From assembly GCF_905404315.1 (NCBI RefSeq), contig NC_066294.1, positions 9,325,501-9,389,500 on the forward strand: a stretch of 64,000 nucleotides of DNA, read 5' to 3'. This DNA is from Leptidea sinapis. Its lineage: Eukaryota > Arthropoda > Insecta > Lepidoptera > Pieridae. Every line of letters starts with the position of its first letter. The stretch's first letter is position 1. Of this stretch, positions 1 through 9,966 are shown piece after piece. The translations under genes and the position numbers were made by a program. Under the pieces are notes generated by a model. That model made no database searches. It was not told the origin of the DNA and saw only the letters and a program-made list of their open reading frames with translations.

Positions 1-62
1 TTTTTAATTTTTTATGTCGGTTATTTAATTCAGCATTACTCATATAAAATATTATGCTTCAG

Positions 63-242
63 GAAAGCACAACCGACATTGTCGATAGCTCTTTGCCTAC
101 ACTAGAGGATCTTGGAGTAACCTTGACGCATATGGAGGATCAAGTACCATGGGAGCTGAAGCCATACCGCCTGTACCAATACTACATAGATCAAATTGGA
201 GAATTTCCAGCGCCACCTCCTCCACCAGTGTATACTGCTTGA
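63..242 (+). CDS. NDUFA9: Mitochondrial complex I subunit NDUFA9-like, last coding exon (partial)
   Basis: This is the C-terminal exon of a protein whose tail carries LPTLEDLGV, PWELKPYR and a proline-rich end before the stop at 240-242. From memory of the family this matches the C terminus of NDUFA9, the 39-kDa NAD(P)H-binding accessory subunit of complex I in the mitochondrial inner membrane; the fold itself lies in upstream exons outside the window. I start the exon at 63 because CAG at 60-62 is a usable acceptor and the frame is open after it; an in-frame ATG at 54 would otherwise start a 62-aa peptide that looks like no whole protein. An AATAAA at 285-290 fits the poly(A) signal about 45 bases after the stop. 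The identification rests on about 60 residues, so the gene could be another protein sharing this tail. Confidence 0.72.
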   Translation, partial: ESTTDIVDSSLPTLEDLGVTLTHMEDQVPWELKPYRLYQYYIDQIGEFPAPPPPPVYTA

Positions 243-479
243 ACAGTTCTCCAAAAATACAATTTGTTATTAAATGGAATATAGAATAAATTATTATTAT
301 TAAATTGTAGCTTTTTATTTTTAAGATTCCCTTACCCCTCTTTAGGATTGTGTTGAGGGTATAAAATCGAAACTAACATAAACTACTTGTTGAAAATAAT
401 AAGCTTTTAACTCTACCCAGTGCATGTGAAACCTATAAGATATTTCCCGTTTAACTACAACATGAAAATAATTAATAAC

Positions 480-756
480 AATGGGAAGACTAATGCAACT
501 GTTTACTCCAAATGTCACGAGGGGCTGCTGAAAACCAGTGTTGTGTTGGTGTTTTCTACACTGACCAACAATATACTGAGTCAGCTCCTTTTAGCAGGGA
601 ATCACGCTCACACTGTTATTTTTAATCTTTATAATATTGTAACGGTATTTAATTTAGTATTTTAAGATTTTAATTAATATTGTAAATTGTTGTGTTTTTG
701 TGTGAGTGTTTTTTATTGTTAATAAAGTATTTCTATTCTATTCTAAAATGGAAAAT
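480..756 (+). repeat. LINE 3' untranslated tail with ATTCT microsatellite end
   Basis: The segment has a phrase typical of 3' regions of lepidopteran non-LTR elements (a GGGGCTGCTGAAAACCAG-type stretch near 520) and ends in AATAAAG followed by TTCTATTCTATTC at about 721-745. Short ATTCT repeats are a common terminus of such LINEs. It is read in the same direction as the NDUFA9 exon just upstream. The 81-codon open frame inside it has no recognisable motif and I do not call it a gene. Confidence 0.5.
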
Positions 757-814
757 TGCACGTTTTACAGATCAACTAAAGGAACTCCTGAATAATGTTG
801 ATAGCTAAGTTCTT

Positions 815-1035
815 ACGCTCTTAGATATTTTATACTTCTTGCTGTTATAAATAGAACCGATTAAATCAGGCCTGGTTTAATATCTACTTTAGAGTATGTG
901 CAAGCTACGTCCTACATTCGCGATTTATATGACATTGTGTTAGTGTGCGTGCATTGCTCAAAATAGAGGTTACCTCTACTCAATATTTTTCGACGTTTTC
1001 ACAGCTTTTATAGTCTATCTAGACGTATAAATGAT
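815..1035 (+). repeat. MITE-like repeat, family with TCTAGATAGTCT ends, copy 1
   Basis: About 215 bp sharing GCTGTTA...AAATCAGGCC at the left, ATTCGCGATTTATATGACA in the middle, and TAGTCTATCTAGACGTATAA at the right with copies at 2488-2696 (opposite strand) and 19645-20012. In the better copies the ends are short inverted repeats containing TCTAGATAGTCT, so I class it as a non-autonomous DNA element. The left border of this copy is worn. Confidence 0.5.
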
Positions 1036-2121
1036 CTTAGGGTAGATAGATAAGATTAATTTTAAAGAAAGCGCCAAACGTAATTAGAGTAAGATAGGGA
1101 AAATATTTTGCTTTGAACATAACTAAACAGAACATAAAATGTGATAAAATTGAGGTACATAAAAAAAATTTTTGCCCATAAACTAACGGGGGCTTTTCTT
1201 GTAATCGAGTATGTTTAAAATTCTTCTTTAATTGTATTCTGAAATTCTTCTCTAAATAAATAAAACGATCAAACAAGATAGAGAAAAAAACAAGGACTGA
1301 ACAAAATATATGATCGCAGCATACTCGTATGATGAACACGTTTGTAATAGTCATGTTGAAATCAGCAAACTTCACTCCATTGTTGAATGTTGACACGGCA
1401 ACAAAATCAATTTTGCTTAATAATTTGTAATTAGTTATTTTCACACCCTCGTGAAAAAATAACACTAAGGTATTAAAAAATACAGTTTTTAAAATAAATA
1501 TTTTTCGATACCGTCATTCCATACCGACAACTGTTTACGCTTTGGTTTTGAGCAGCGCACCGCAGCTGCCACTGTATAATAGTAGTAGTAACGATCATAA
1601 ATCTGCCGTTCTCGTGGAACGCTAGTAAATCTGAGCTTAGCTCGCGGCCCGATCGTCCGTATAAGCTTCTCTTCAAAACAGATTTTTTTCTTGCTGTATC
1701 ATAGATAAACCCCGAAATTTTGACACATCGTTTGAATGTACCTACCGTTTATGGTAAGGATAATCCCTTCCTCTATCACACCACACCCACCAGTGAGCAA
1801 CACTACCTGTCTAAAGTTTAGATAATATTAAATGAAAATTTTTGTGTAGTGTTGTGTCCTGAATGCTTTTTGAAGTAAAAACTTCTTTAAAGGCGTTGAG
1901 CACTTTTCTTGGGATGGGTATAAAATGTTAAACTCGCGTCAGGACACGTGACCTGATCGAAAATCCGTAAGGCAGTCGTTAAAATTATCGATGTGAAATT
2001 GATTTTTCGAAGATAATACTGTTTAATGTAAAATAATTGTAAGTTCTGAAGTGTTAATTTTTTTAAATATGGGTAAACTGTAAATTTTTTTGTAGGTACG
2101 ATAGCGCGATAAATGAATATT
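1036..2121. other. Intergenic stretch with no recognised gene
   Basis: Short open frames occur on the minus strand here (1037-1465 and 1473-1676) but show no known motif, no splice context and no relation to the flanking genes. I see no element ends. Confidence 0.4.
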
Positions 2122-2478
2122 GATATATATAAAAATGAATTGCTGTTCGTTAGTCTCGCTAAAACTCCAAAACGGCTGGACCGATTTGGAAAATTTAGGT
2201 CTTGAATTATTTGTGGAAGTCCAGAGAAGGTTTAAAAGGTGAATAAATAGGAAAACGTTGCTAAATTAAATAAAAACAACAAATTTGTTTTTTCTTTGAT
2301 GTGTCCATACATAATTTCTATGAGAATTTATTGACAGTTCTGCTGTGAAACAATTTCATTACGACATCAGGGTGCATATTTTACGAAGTAATTTTTGATG
2401 TTATGATATATTATTGACAAATTCATTTAAAAACATTATTTTATTTATTATATACAGAACGTCTGTCGGTTCAGCTAG
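2122..2478 (+). mobile_element. Non-autonomous Helitron
   Basis: The left part has the common lepidopteran Helitron opening TATATATAAAAATGAATTGC and ACGGCTGGACCGATTTGG; the right end is ACGTCTGTCGGTTCAGCTAG with a host T after CTAG (2475-2478). The last bases closely match the 3' end of the autonomous Helitron at 27360-27388. No coding sequence. The exact 5' base is uncertain. Confidence 0.65.
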
Positions 2479-2487
2479 TTGTATATA

Positions 2488-2696
2488 ACTTAGATCATTT
2501 ATGTCTAATTAGACTGACAGCTGTGAATACGTCGAAAAAAATTGAATTTAGAACCAACCTTTATTTTGAGCAATACACGCACACTAACAGTGTCATACAA
2601 ATCGTGAGTGTAAGATGTCACTAGTCACACACACTAAACTAATATTCCTGGCCTGTATTTATTAATTGTCTAACAGCAAGAGACTATCTAGACATA
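2488..2696 (-). repeat. MITE-like repeat, family with TCTAGATAGTCT ends, copy 2
   Basis: Inverted relative to the copy at 815-1035 and sitting about 10 bp after the Helitron end at 2478. On the minus strand it starts GTCTAGATAGTCTCTTGCTG and ends CAGTCTAATTAGACAT, which shows the short terminal inverted repeat best. Confidence 0.55.
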
Positions 2697-3123
2697 CAAA
2701 ATTAAATTATCTAAGGTATTTAACCACATAAATGCTAGTACTTTTATACTGATAAAGCAATTCATGCGAAATTAGTCCCTAACCATTACAAAATAACAAA
2801 TGCATGATATTAAAGTTCAAGTTTTCACTTCTGCCTGCACTCCCAGTGTGTAAACCATTATTTTTTTATTTCTTTGATTTCCGAAACTATAATATAATAG
2901 CCACATATACCATTTTCAACTACGAGTCCTATTTTGGTATCGACTAATGAAGGAAACTCCTATGAAAATATCAATCAAATTGCCCCATACCTTATTAGAG
3001 TTATATGCTCTTATTGTATTTGGACATTATTTAACTAGATATTAAAGTTAGGATGTTTCACATTTGGGGTTAAGGCTGCATATTAAATTAAAATACATCT
3101 ATTAATTAAATTTTATATTTAAC

Positions 3124-5391
3124 TTATGATCTGCCTCGTCCAAAACCACCTCTCTGAAAAAGAAAAATATTACATTTAATAATAATAAATAGTAAAAATA
3201 CACAAATAGTTACAATCAATCAAGTCTATAACAGATGGCCAGTGAGTCTATGATACTGAATGAACACCAGTAAGTCTCTTAAATGCAATAGTGAGATCTT
3301 TGTAGTAATAGGGCTTTCCCTTTATTAGACAATCTATAGAATAAAATTCACTATAGATTGAATAATGCCATATTAGCACTACTATATAAAAATGTAGGCC
3401 CGGGAGTAATTATTTTATGAATAATATATATATTTTTGTATGTCCCTTCATAACTCAGACAGCTTCAAAATTGGTTAACAATATTGGTGTGCAGTACAAA
3501 CATAATAATGTGATTGCACATGTGATAGGCTTGGTAACTATTTTGTCACTTAATGCCCACTGTGCCACTATTTTGCAACACCAGGAGTTCAAGGCCTTTT
3601 AAGCTTTGTGGGAGTGGAGTTTTTAGTTAGTTAGTAGTTTTCCTTCAGCATAAAATTGTCAAATATTATACCATATTATGACCAAAAATTACTTTGAAAT
3701 GAAATGTATTTCAATTCGATAAAATATAGCTATGCGGTGTCATTCACACTACATTTGTGATTAAAAATATTGGATTTCAAAACACATAAATAAACCAAAA
3801 TTTCAATCACTGTCTCAATTATTTCCATAACAATTATGGTATAAAACAGAAATATATTAGAAAAATATGGATTTGTATACCTTGTGCAGACATACAAGTT
3901 TAAAGGCCGGCAACACTCCTGTGATTCCTCTGGTGTTGCAAGAGATTGTGGATGGCGGTGATCACTTAACAGGTGACCTGTATACTCGTTTGTCCTCCTA
4001 TTCCATAAAAAAAATCACTAAACATAAATTACTTACAAATTCAACATTAGCAGAGCCAGGGCCAACATCAGCCTTCTTATCATGTTCTCCACCTGGAGCT
4101 GTAGGTGCTCTGCGGTAGGCTGATCGGTCTTCAACTGATCTAGCTGGGGCATCTGAACGACCAACAGCACCTCTGCGTACTGTCTCAGTTCTGACTGATC
4201 GCTTCAGTGTTGCAGGCACAATTTCAGGAGGCAAATGAAGGAAGATTCTCAGGTACTCAATGCCTTCATTTGTTAAATACCTAAAATAATTACTTTTATG
4301 ATATATACTGCCATAAAAACATAGTTATGTTGTCTATTGTAATACCAGCTGACAGTTAAAAGAATGAATGAAATCAACCTGTTCAAGATAACAAAAGCAA
4401 TTCATATTTATTTCAATATTAATATTATGTTTTTGTCACTAGTGTGGCTCACATCATCAAAATGAAAACCAAGTATTCAATGATTGAACCCATAAAATAT
4501 CAGTGTGGTAAGGATTGCTATACCATAAATAATGTTATGTTACCACATCTTACAATACCAGACTTAAACCAAGAAATTATTAATTTATAAAAAGGCATTT
4601 ATTTTCTCAAAATTGATTCCTTTAGAATTCTTTTTGATGTCATTTCTAACCGCTTCGGAAACAAATGGAGCTCTGAGAGAAGAACCGGCGCAAGAAACTC
4701 TCCCAGCATTATTTCTTATTTAAATTTTTCTTTGAGAGACTGTCTATAACCAATATATATTATGCAATTAGATCTTAAGAAAATCCTGTATAATATCCCA
4801 ATTGATAGTGCTATACAGCAAGCAGTCTAAAGCAGCATAGCTCTAATAACTTCAGGGAGCAAGAGCAGAAGCAGGAAGATGTGTTATGAGAATTTTAATT
4901 TACAATATAATGAAAACTCTTCCTAGCCCATTATTAAGTTTATAGTCCATGTATGAAATGAATGAACCATCCAAACTTCTGATATTTATAACATTATAGC
5001 ATACATAAAATACTACAATTTAAAACTAATAATAAGTGTCTATAGTGTGTCTCACTTGGGTTAATGATGTGCTATACCATACAGCATAATCTAGTCACAA
5101 ATTTAAGCCAAAATGACAATGTTGTTATTGTAAGGAACTTGTATTTGTAATAAATGAATAAAAATAATAGGTTATGCTTATCTATATAACTTACCAATAA
5201 AAATGCCTCCAAGCAAACTGTTCCTTGACAAAACCTCTTGATTTGAGGGATTGCATAGCTTTTATGACTTGAAGATTAGGTATTTCTAGTTCCGAATGCT
5301 TAGGTGCATGGTAATCCTTTTTAGCTACCATAACACCCTCTTTAAAAAGGTATTCATAAATAGCGACACGGTTCTGTTTCGGCATCAACAT
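3124..5391 (-). CDS. RpS10: 40S ribosomal protein S10, three coding exons
   Basis: Component of the small ribosomal subunit near the mRNA entry region. Coding exons on the minus strand are 5195-5391 (start MLMPKQNR), 4037-4280 and 3124-3153 (end RGGFGRGRS, stop 3124-3126); together 471 bases, 156 aa, the usual size for eS10. Family hallmarks are IYEYLFKEGV, FVKEQFAWRHFYW, YLTNEGIEYLR, LHLPPEIVPATLKR and the glycine/arginine-rich tail. Splice sites read as donors GTAAGTT after exon 1 (W codon split 2+1) and GTAAGT after exon 2, acceptors TTTTAG and TTTCAG. An acceptor-like TTTCTAG directly before base 5404 suggests an untranslated first exon upstream, probably in 5650-5720, which I could not fix. 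Intron 2 carries a LINE fragment whose A-rich tail ends roughly 15 bases from the exon 2 donor. Confidence 0.95.
3885..4018 (+). repeat. 3' end of LINE family A (GGTGTTGCAAGAG...CCATAAAAA), in RpS10 intron 2
   Basis: Contains GCCGGCAACACTCCTGTGAT, CTCTGGTGTTGCAAGAG, GGTGATCACTTAACAGGTGA and an A-rich tail CCATAAAAAAAA. The same 3' segment is found at 10950-11105, 20340-20735 (-), 44260-44835, 48925-49025 (-) and 49975-50520 (-). The longer copies show it is the last coding part and tail of a non-LTR retrotransposon. It lies antisense to RpS10. Confidence 0.75.
4590..4745 (-). repeat. LINE family B 3' untranslated fragment
   Basis: Reads on the minus strand as CTGGGAGAGTTTCTTGCGCC ... AAATGACATCAAAAAG ... 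AAAATAAATGCC. Related fragments lie at 15516-15695 (-), where the end runs into a TTCTATTCTATTC tail, and near 47705-47795. It sits in RpS10 intron 1. Confidence 0.5.
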
Positions 5392-5409
5392 CTTGATGAT
5401 ATACCTAGA

Positions 5410-6130
5410 AACAGGGGATAGAGGTTATCTTGGTCATCCAATTTAACACTAACAATGCACCAGAAATATTTGCTACAGGCTGTGCCTTGATAATTAAAAT
5501 AGACAAAAATTTATTATATTGAACGAAAGCTTCTTTTATGTACAAAATATAAAAAGATTAATTTATATCACTACCTTCCACCACTATTTGACAATTAAAA
5601 AGACTTGTTATTATGTGTGTCAATGTCAATACATATTTGACGTTTCGGGTTGTAACCAAAGTTGTACCGTACCTAACAGTAAGCACACCGTTCTTCATTT
5701 TAGCAAAGGTTAGTAAATAAAATTTTACGTAACTATTTTTATAGATAACTAGGTGTTAAAAAACTATAGGTAGTTACTTCATTCAAATGTTAACTCTTTT
5801 TTATTAATGTTTCCCAATCAAATTATGCTCCTTAAGCCGACGCCATGTGGAAAGAAAATTAACTTTTGAGTTCGGATGTGCAAAATTGCACATGTTTCCC
5901 TGACCCAGTTTTAACATTTTTTTTGTTTGTATATACAGCTAAAATTACAAGTCAGATTTAATTATACGTGCCCGCCAAAGGGATCGGTCGAGCTTAGAAT
6001 AATAATGAGTGCACAAAGATTGTGATTCATTCCAGTCTTCTATCTAATGATTATTAATTAGTAAGTTGCAATTTTATTACACAAATAGAGTATATTTATA
6101 ACATAATATATATGTATAACATAACATAAT
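5410..6130. other. Upstream region of RpS10; no gene recognised
   Basis: Should contain the promoter and any untranslated first exon of RpS10, but I could not identify a clear pyrimidine-tract start site. The short open frame at 5519-5713 has no recognisable motif. Confidence 0.35.
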
Positions 6131-6136
6131 ATATAC

Positions 6137-7199
6137 AGGGTGTCCCAAAACTCAACGATAATCTGGTACCGGGCGAGAGGCCAAGGTATACCAGTTATGA
6201 AAAAAATAAGAAAAAAAATCTATGTCACTTAGTCAAGCGATGATAGACATTTTTCGAAAATGTTAAAAATTTGACACCCTTTGTCGCATTTTTAGGTACT
6301 GTGATCGCAATTTTCACAATTTTACAGTGATTTTTTTAATAATGTTATCTCAAATAACAGTGCTATTAATGGTAACCACAAATGAAAGTAATAATCATTG
6401 TTAACTAAGTAAAATAAATTAAATTTTGACGAGTTATGGTTTATAAAATTTATGTCAGTCAACTTTGACACTCTACGCTGGAAAAAAAATTACTACACTA
6501 CCTACGGCAACTTTTTTTAAAAGATGGCCCATTCAGTCTAGATTTCAAAATAGTACAACACTTGCCACTTTTCTTGCCAATAAAACTGCTATTTCGTATT
6601 TTTTGCAAAAGGAACTCATGGAAAATTTAATCAAAATAAAACGGTAAATTATCGTAACACTTTATTATCCTCCTAAAATTAAAGCAGATGCTCAAATTGT
6701 TTCCCTCTAGCACGAATACAAGCTCTGCATCGCCTCAGAAATGACCTGTTCACCAGTCTTGCAAATCTCCTCGCATTGCTTTCTTCTGATGCTGCATCAA
6801 TTTTTGGCGCAATTCTGTTACATTTTGAATTGGTTTTAAGTAGACCTTTTCTTTTATGCATCCCCAGTAAATAAAATCTACTGGATTCAGGTCTGGGGAC
6901 CGAGGGGGCCATGAAATTGGTCCAAGGCGTCCGATCCATTTACCGGGATATAATTCGTTTAAATATTCTCTTACAGGCCGGGCATAATGTGCTGGGCAAC
7001 CATCTTGTTGATATGTACCACATTTCTCTGTAGATGTTGAGTGGTACATCTTCTAGCAATGTCGGCAAATCATTTTGAAGAAAATGCAAGTAGTTGGCGC
7101 CATCTAAATTTTCAGTGAATTCAAATGGTCGTACCCGAAGCTGCTGTGCTTCGTACCCACAAAGAGAACCACGCACACCAACGAACAGCAATATCAAAG
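6137..7199 (-). pseudogene. Broken Tc1/mariner-superfamily transposase with one terminal repeat
   Basis: On the minus strand two frames together give a C-terminal DDE transposase: first NLDGANYLHFLQNDLPTLLE (from 7197 down), then after a frame change near 7030 the stretch YQQDGCPAHYARPVREYL, WIGRLGPISWPPRSPDLNP and VDFIYWGCIKEKVY. QDG.PAH and PRSPDLNP are standard IS630/Tc1/mariner landmarks around the second and third acidic residues. The + strand left end at 6137 begins CAGGGTGTCCCAAAACTCAA, a plausible terminal inverted repeat; no matching end is visible beyond 7199, so the N-terminal half and the other terminus are lost. The frameshift and truncation make it inactive. Confidence 0.8.
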
Positions 7200-7330
7200 G
7201 GTCAGCACCTGTATAATTATTTTAAGATGTGCATTGTGCATGTACCTCTAAACTGCATATAAGGTCTTGGTACATGTTGCTAGGACATTACTATCACCGC
7301 TACCATGTTTAGTAGATTTATGTCTCCTGG

Positions 7331-8130
7331 AGGCCTACTCGCAAAATCGACAACGATACATTCGGAACGATACGATAATACTCCGAATACTAACCTACTC
7401 TAACAAATGTTCGAATTCCTTATCGTTTATCGTTACCATAGACTAATATTTTGATTTTTTTACGATGTCAGTGTGAATGTAATATGTTCAAACCTAAACA
7501 TTATCTGTGCTTTGTCGCTGTGAAGTGTCAAAAGTCAAAACATAGTTTAGGCGCTAAGGACCATGTCAGACTCTGCACCACCAATTTGGTATCATTTACA
7601 CATAATGTAAATGTTAAAAAAATATGTAATGAATATAATATGACCATTTAAAATTGAATAAATAATACAAAACTCGCGGATAATAAAATGTAAAAAAAAA
7701 GTAACTCAACCCTTCTCGTCGACTTCCTATTTCTCAGGCGGCCATTTGCATTATTTCTACGCATAAACGATCAACAAAATGACTTAAATAACTTAGTAGT
7801 AAAAAAATCCTCTTGAATAGTAAATCACATATAATTATTTTAATAATATTTATTAACTATGTATATTGTATGGCAAATATATCTATACAACTTGAAACGA
7901 TAATAGCAACGACTGCCTAGATGGTGTCGTTGAGATTATCGTAAAAGAGACTTTTGATTATTTGTGAAATTCGAATATTCGTCTCTGACATTTTCAACTA
8001 AGAGTAGGGTTAGGACCGATAATATCGAATAATGTTTCGTTCGTTCGACATTGAATACGACGTAACTAAAAGTAGGATTCGACACGACTAATGCCACGAT
8101 TTATCGAATATCGATTTTAGGAGTAGGCCC
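7331..8130. mobile_element. Non-autonomous DNA transposon, 800 bp, 5-bp duplication
   Basis: Ends are AGGCCTACTCGCAAAATCGA at 7331 and, read inward from 8130, GGGCCTACTCCTAAAATCGA; 17 of 20 match. CCTGG flanks both sides (7326-7330 and 8131-8135), which looks like a 5-bp target duplication. Both subterminal regions are rich in CGATA/TATCG words. No transposase inside. Superfamily not determined. It lies between RpS10 and Ric8. Confidence 0.65.
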
Positions 8131-8135
8131 CCTGG

Positions 8136-8545
8136 TGTCTATGTAGTTATACGTCGTGCGCATGACGTCCGAATGTATTAAGGTATACTCGCGTCATACA
8201 TAAGACAATCTCTTCTTCAACTATGATCGCCTGGTACCGAAACACTGTATAATGCTTCCTATCTCATTTTCTCGTCAGCTGAATCCTTTACATTTAATTG
8301 ATTGTGTCTCTGTTGTCTCGCTTTTTCGTTTCATGGAGTTTCAAATTACAAAAAAACTCCAAAGTAGTTTCACTTCAATAAAAAGTTTGGACGCCTCTGC
8401 CTGCGCTCATTTTGATTTTTGCCGCCCGTTTGTTAAACAACAAAACTTTTATGCTTAAAACAAGTAATTCCTAAATTTGTACCAATAGTAAGCAAGTTTG
8501 AATAGATTGGCACGGACCCATGTAAGACTTAATTGTAACGAAAAC
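8136..8545. other. Intergenic stretch, nothing recognised
   Basis: Only short unsupported frames; no repeats shared with the rest of the window that I could see. Confidence 0.35.
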
Positions 8546-9365
8546 TGTGACGACCCGGGCGCTCATTTCCTCCTCAGTGTCCCCAAAGTCCCCAGTGACT
8601 TTTCTGACCCCAAATGTTCAAGTCAAGAGCCCTGAGGTCAGGAGTTAGCTCTCAAGACTTCGACCGATCCACCGAGTGCCGTACTCTGACTGGATATATT
8701 ATCGAACGGCACGAAAATGTAGCGCAGCACGTGATATTGGAACCACATTTTCCTAAAAAAGGGGATACTCAGCCCGTCAAAACTGATCGCGCAGTTTTTT
8801 ACACAGAATTCGTAAATAATTCATCTTGTTCATCGTGTCATCGACGAACAATTCCAAAACTTACCTTACATCTCAAGTCTGTCTGTCAGTTGCGCGAAGG
8901 AAAATAAAGGCCGAGCGGAAGTGCAAGGCACATGAACCTGTTGAAATACACTTCATTCAAGAAGTTGACGCAATAAAAATATAATTTACATAAACACGAA
9001 AAATCAATAGTGTAAAGCAATATTTCCGCGATTGTCGACAATTTTTAGTTGAATGACAGTGATGTGCTCTCGCCCCGCCTTTTTCTTTAGACTCACCGAA
9101 CAGTTGGCTGACAGCTATTGGACCAGGTTCGGGGCAATAACCTTAGTTTTCTGGTAGAATATATAAGGCGGGGTTCTAAAAGTTTTTTTTACAACATTTA
9201 ATATGTTATGTGCTTTTTATAACTTTTATTGGTGTTACTACATTTTTCTGCATATCCATGTTAAATATGTTACCTACAGGAATATTTCAACAGTTTATAA
9301 TTTCAATTCAACTAAAAATCTATTAGATTCCTGTAATCTATTGCAAATAAAGAAGTACATTGTGT
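8546..9365 (+). other. Possible solo LTR or stray promoter
   Basis: Begins TGTGACGACCCGGGCGCTCA, has an inverted CCAAT (CTATTGGACC near 9115), a TATA box TATATAAGGCGGGG at about 9160, and AATAAA at 9347-9352. TG start, TATA and a poly(A) signal about 185 bp later would suit an LTR; I found neither a second LTR nor a clear target duplication. The 97-codon open frame at 8614-8907 has no recognisable motif. Confidence 0.3.
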
Positions 9366-9966
9366 AGAACTTGCTTCGTTTAATGTAACTACTGCTCTAT
9401 GAGAGTTTGTTTTTATATATAATATTTCCACATCTGAATCTAAACCAACTATCGTCAATACTATCTCAGTATATAAACCATAGACTCACAATAACAACTT
9501 CATTCAGCAGACAAACTGTTCAAACAGTTTTGCTGGGCTATGTTAGACTATGATTCTTTCTGTAAATGAGTAAAGATGAAAAATGAAAATAGTTTTGATA
9601 GTATTCAGAAAAATTCTAGATTATAATAATATCACTATCACGTTGCATTCACTTTTCGGGTATCTACATCCGAATGGGCGGAAAAAATTTAAGTTTGACA
9701 TTTGCTTGATTTGAATTATTGAGTTTTGAGACTATTCACTTTTCTGAACAAAGAGTATAATAAAATTATATATGGAATGTTTCTGAGTTATATCTCATAG
9801 TGGTTTAATTCTCTTTGATCTCTATTGTGAACTGGGAAGTGTGAAGTATAAATTTATATAGATTGAAGATTCGATCAAATTCGATCTTTTCAACTTTTTA
9901 GTAAAAAGTAAAAAATATTAATTAACTAAGAAAGAGAAATATTTTATAAATGTTTATTTAATTGAA

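Noticed and set aside
1037..1676. Minus-strand open frames of 142 and 67 codons
   Set aside because: AT-rich composition, no motif, no splice context and no link to RpS10 or NDUFA9; likely chance.
4440..4540. C/D-box snoRNA in RpS10 intron 1
   Set aside because: A TGATGATG box is visible on the minus strand but no CTGA D box at a suitable distance.
8614..8907. 97-codon open frame, possible small gene
   Set aside because: No recognisable domain and it sits in a segment with LTR-like signals; not enough to call a gene.
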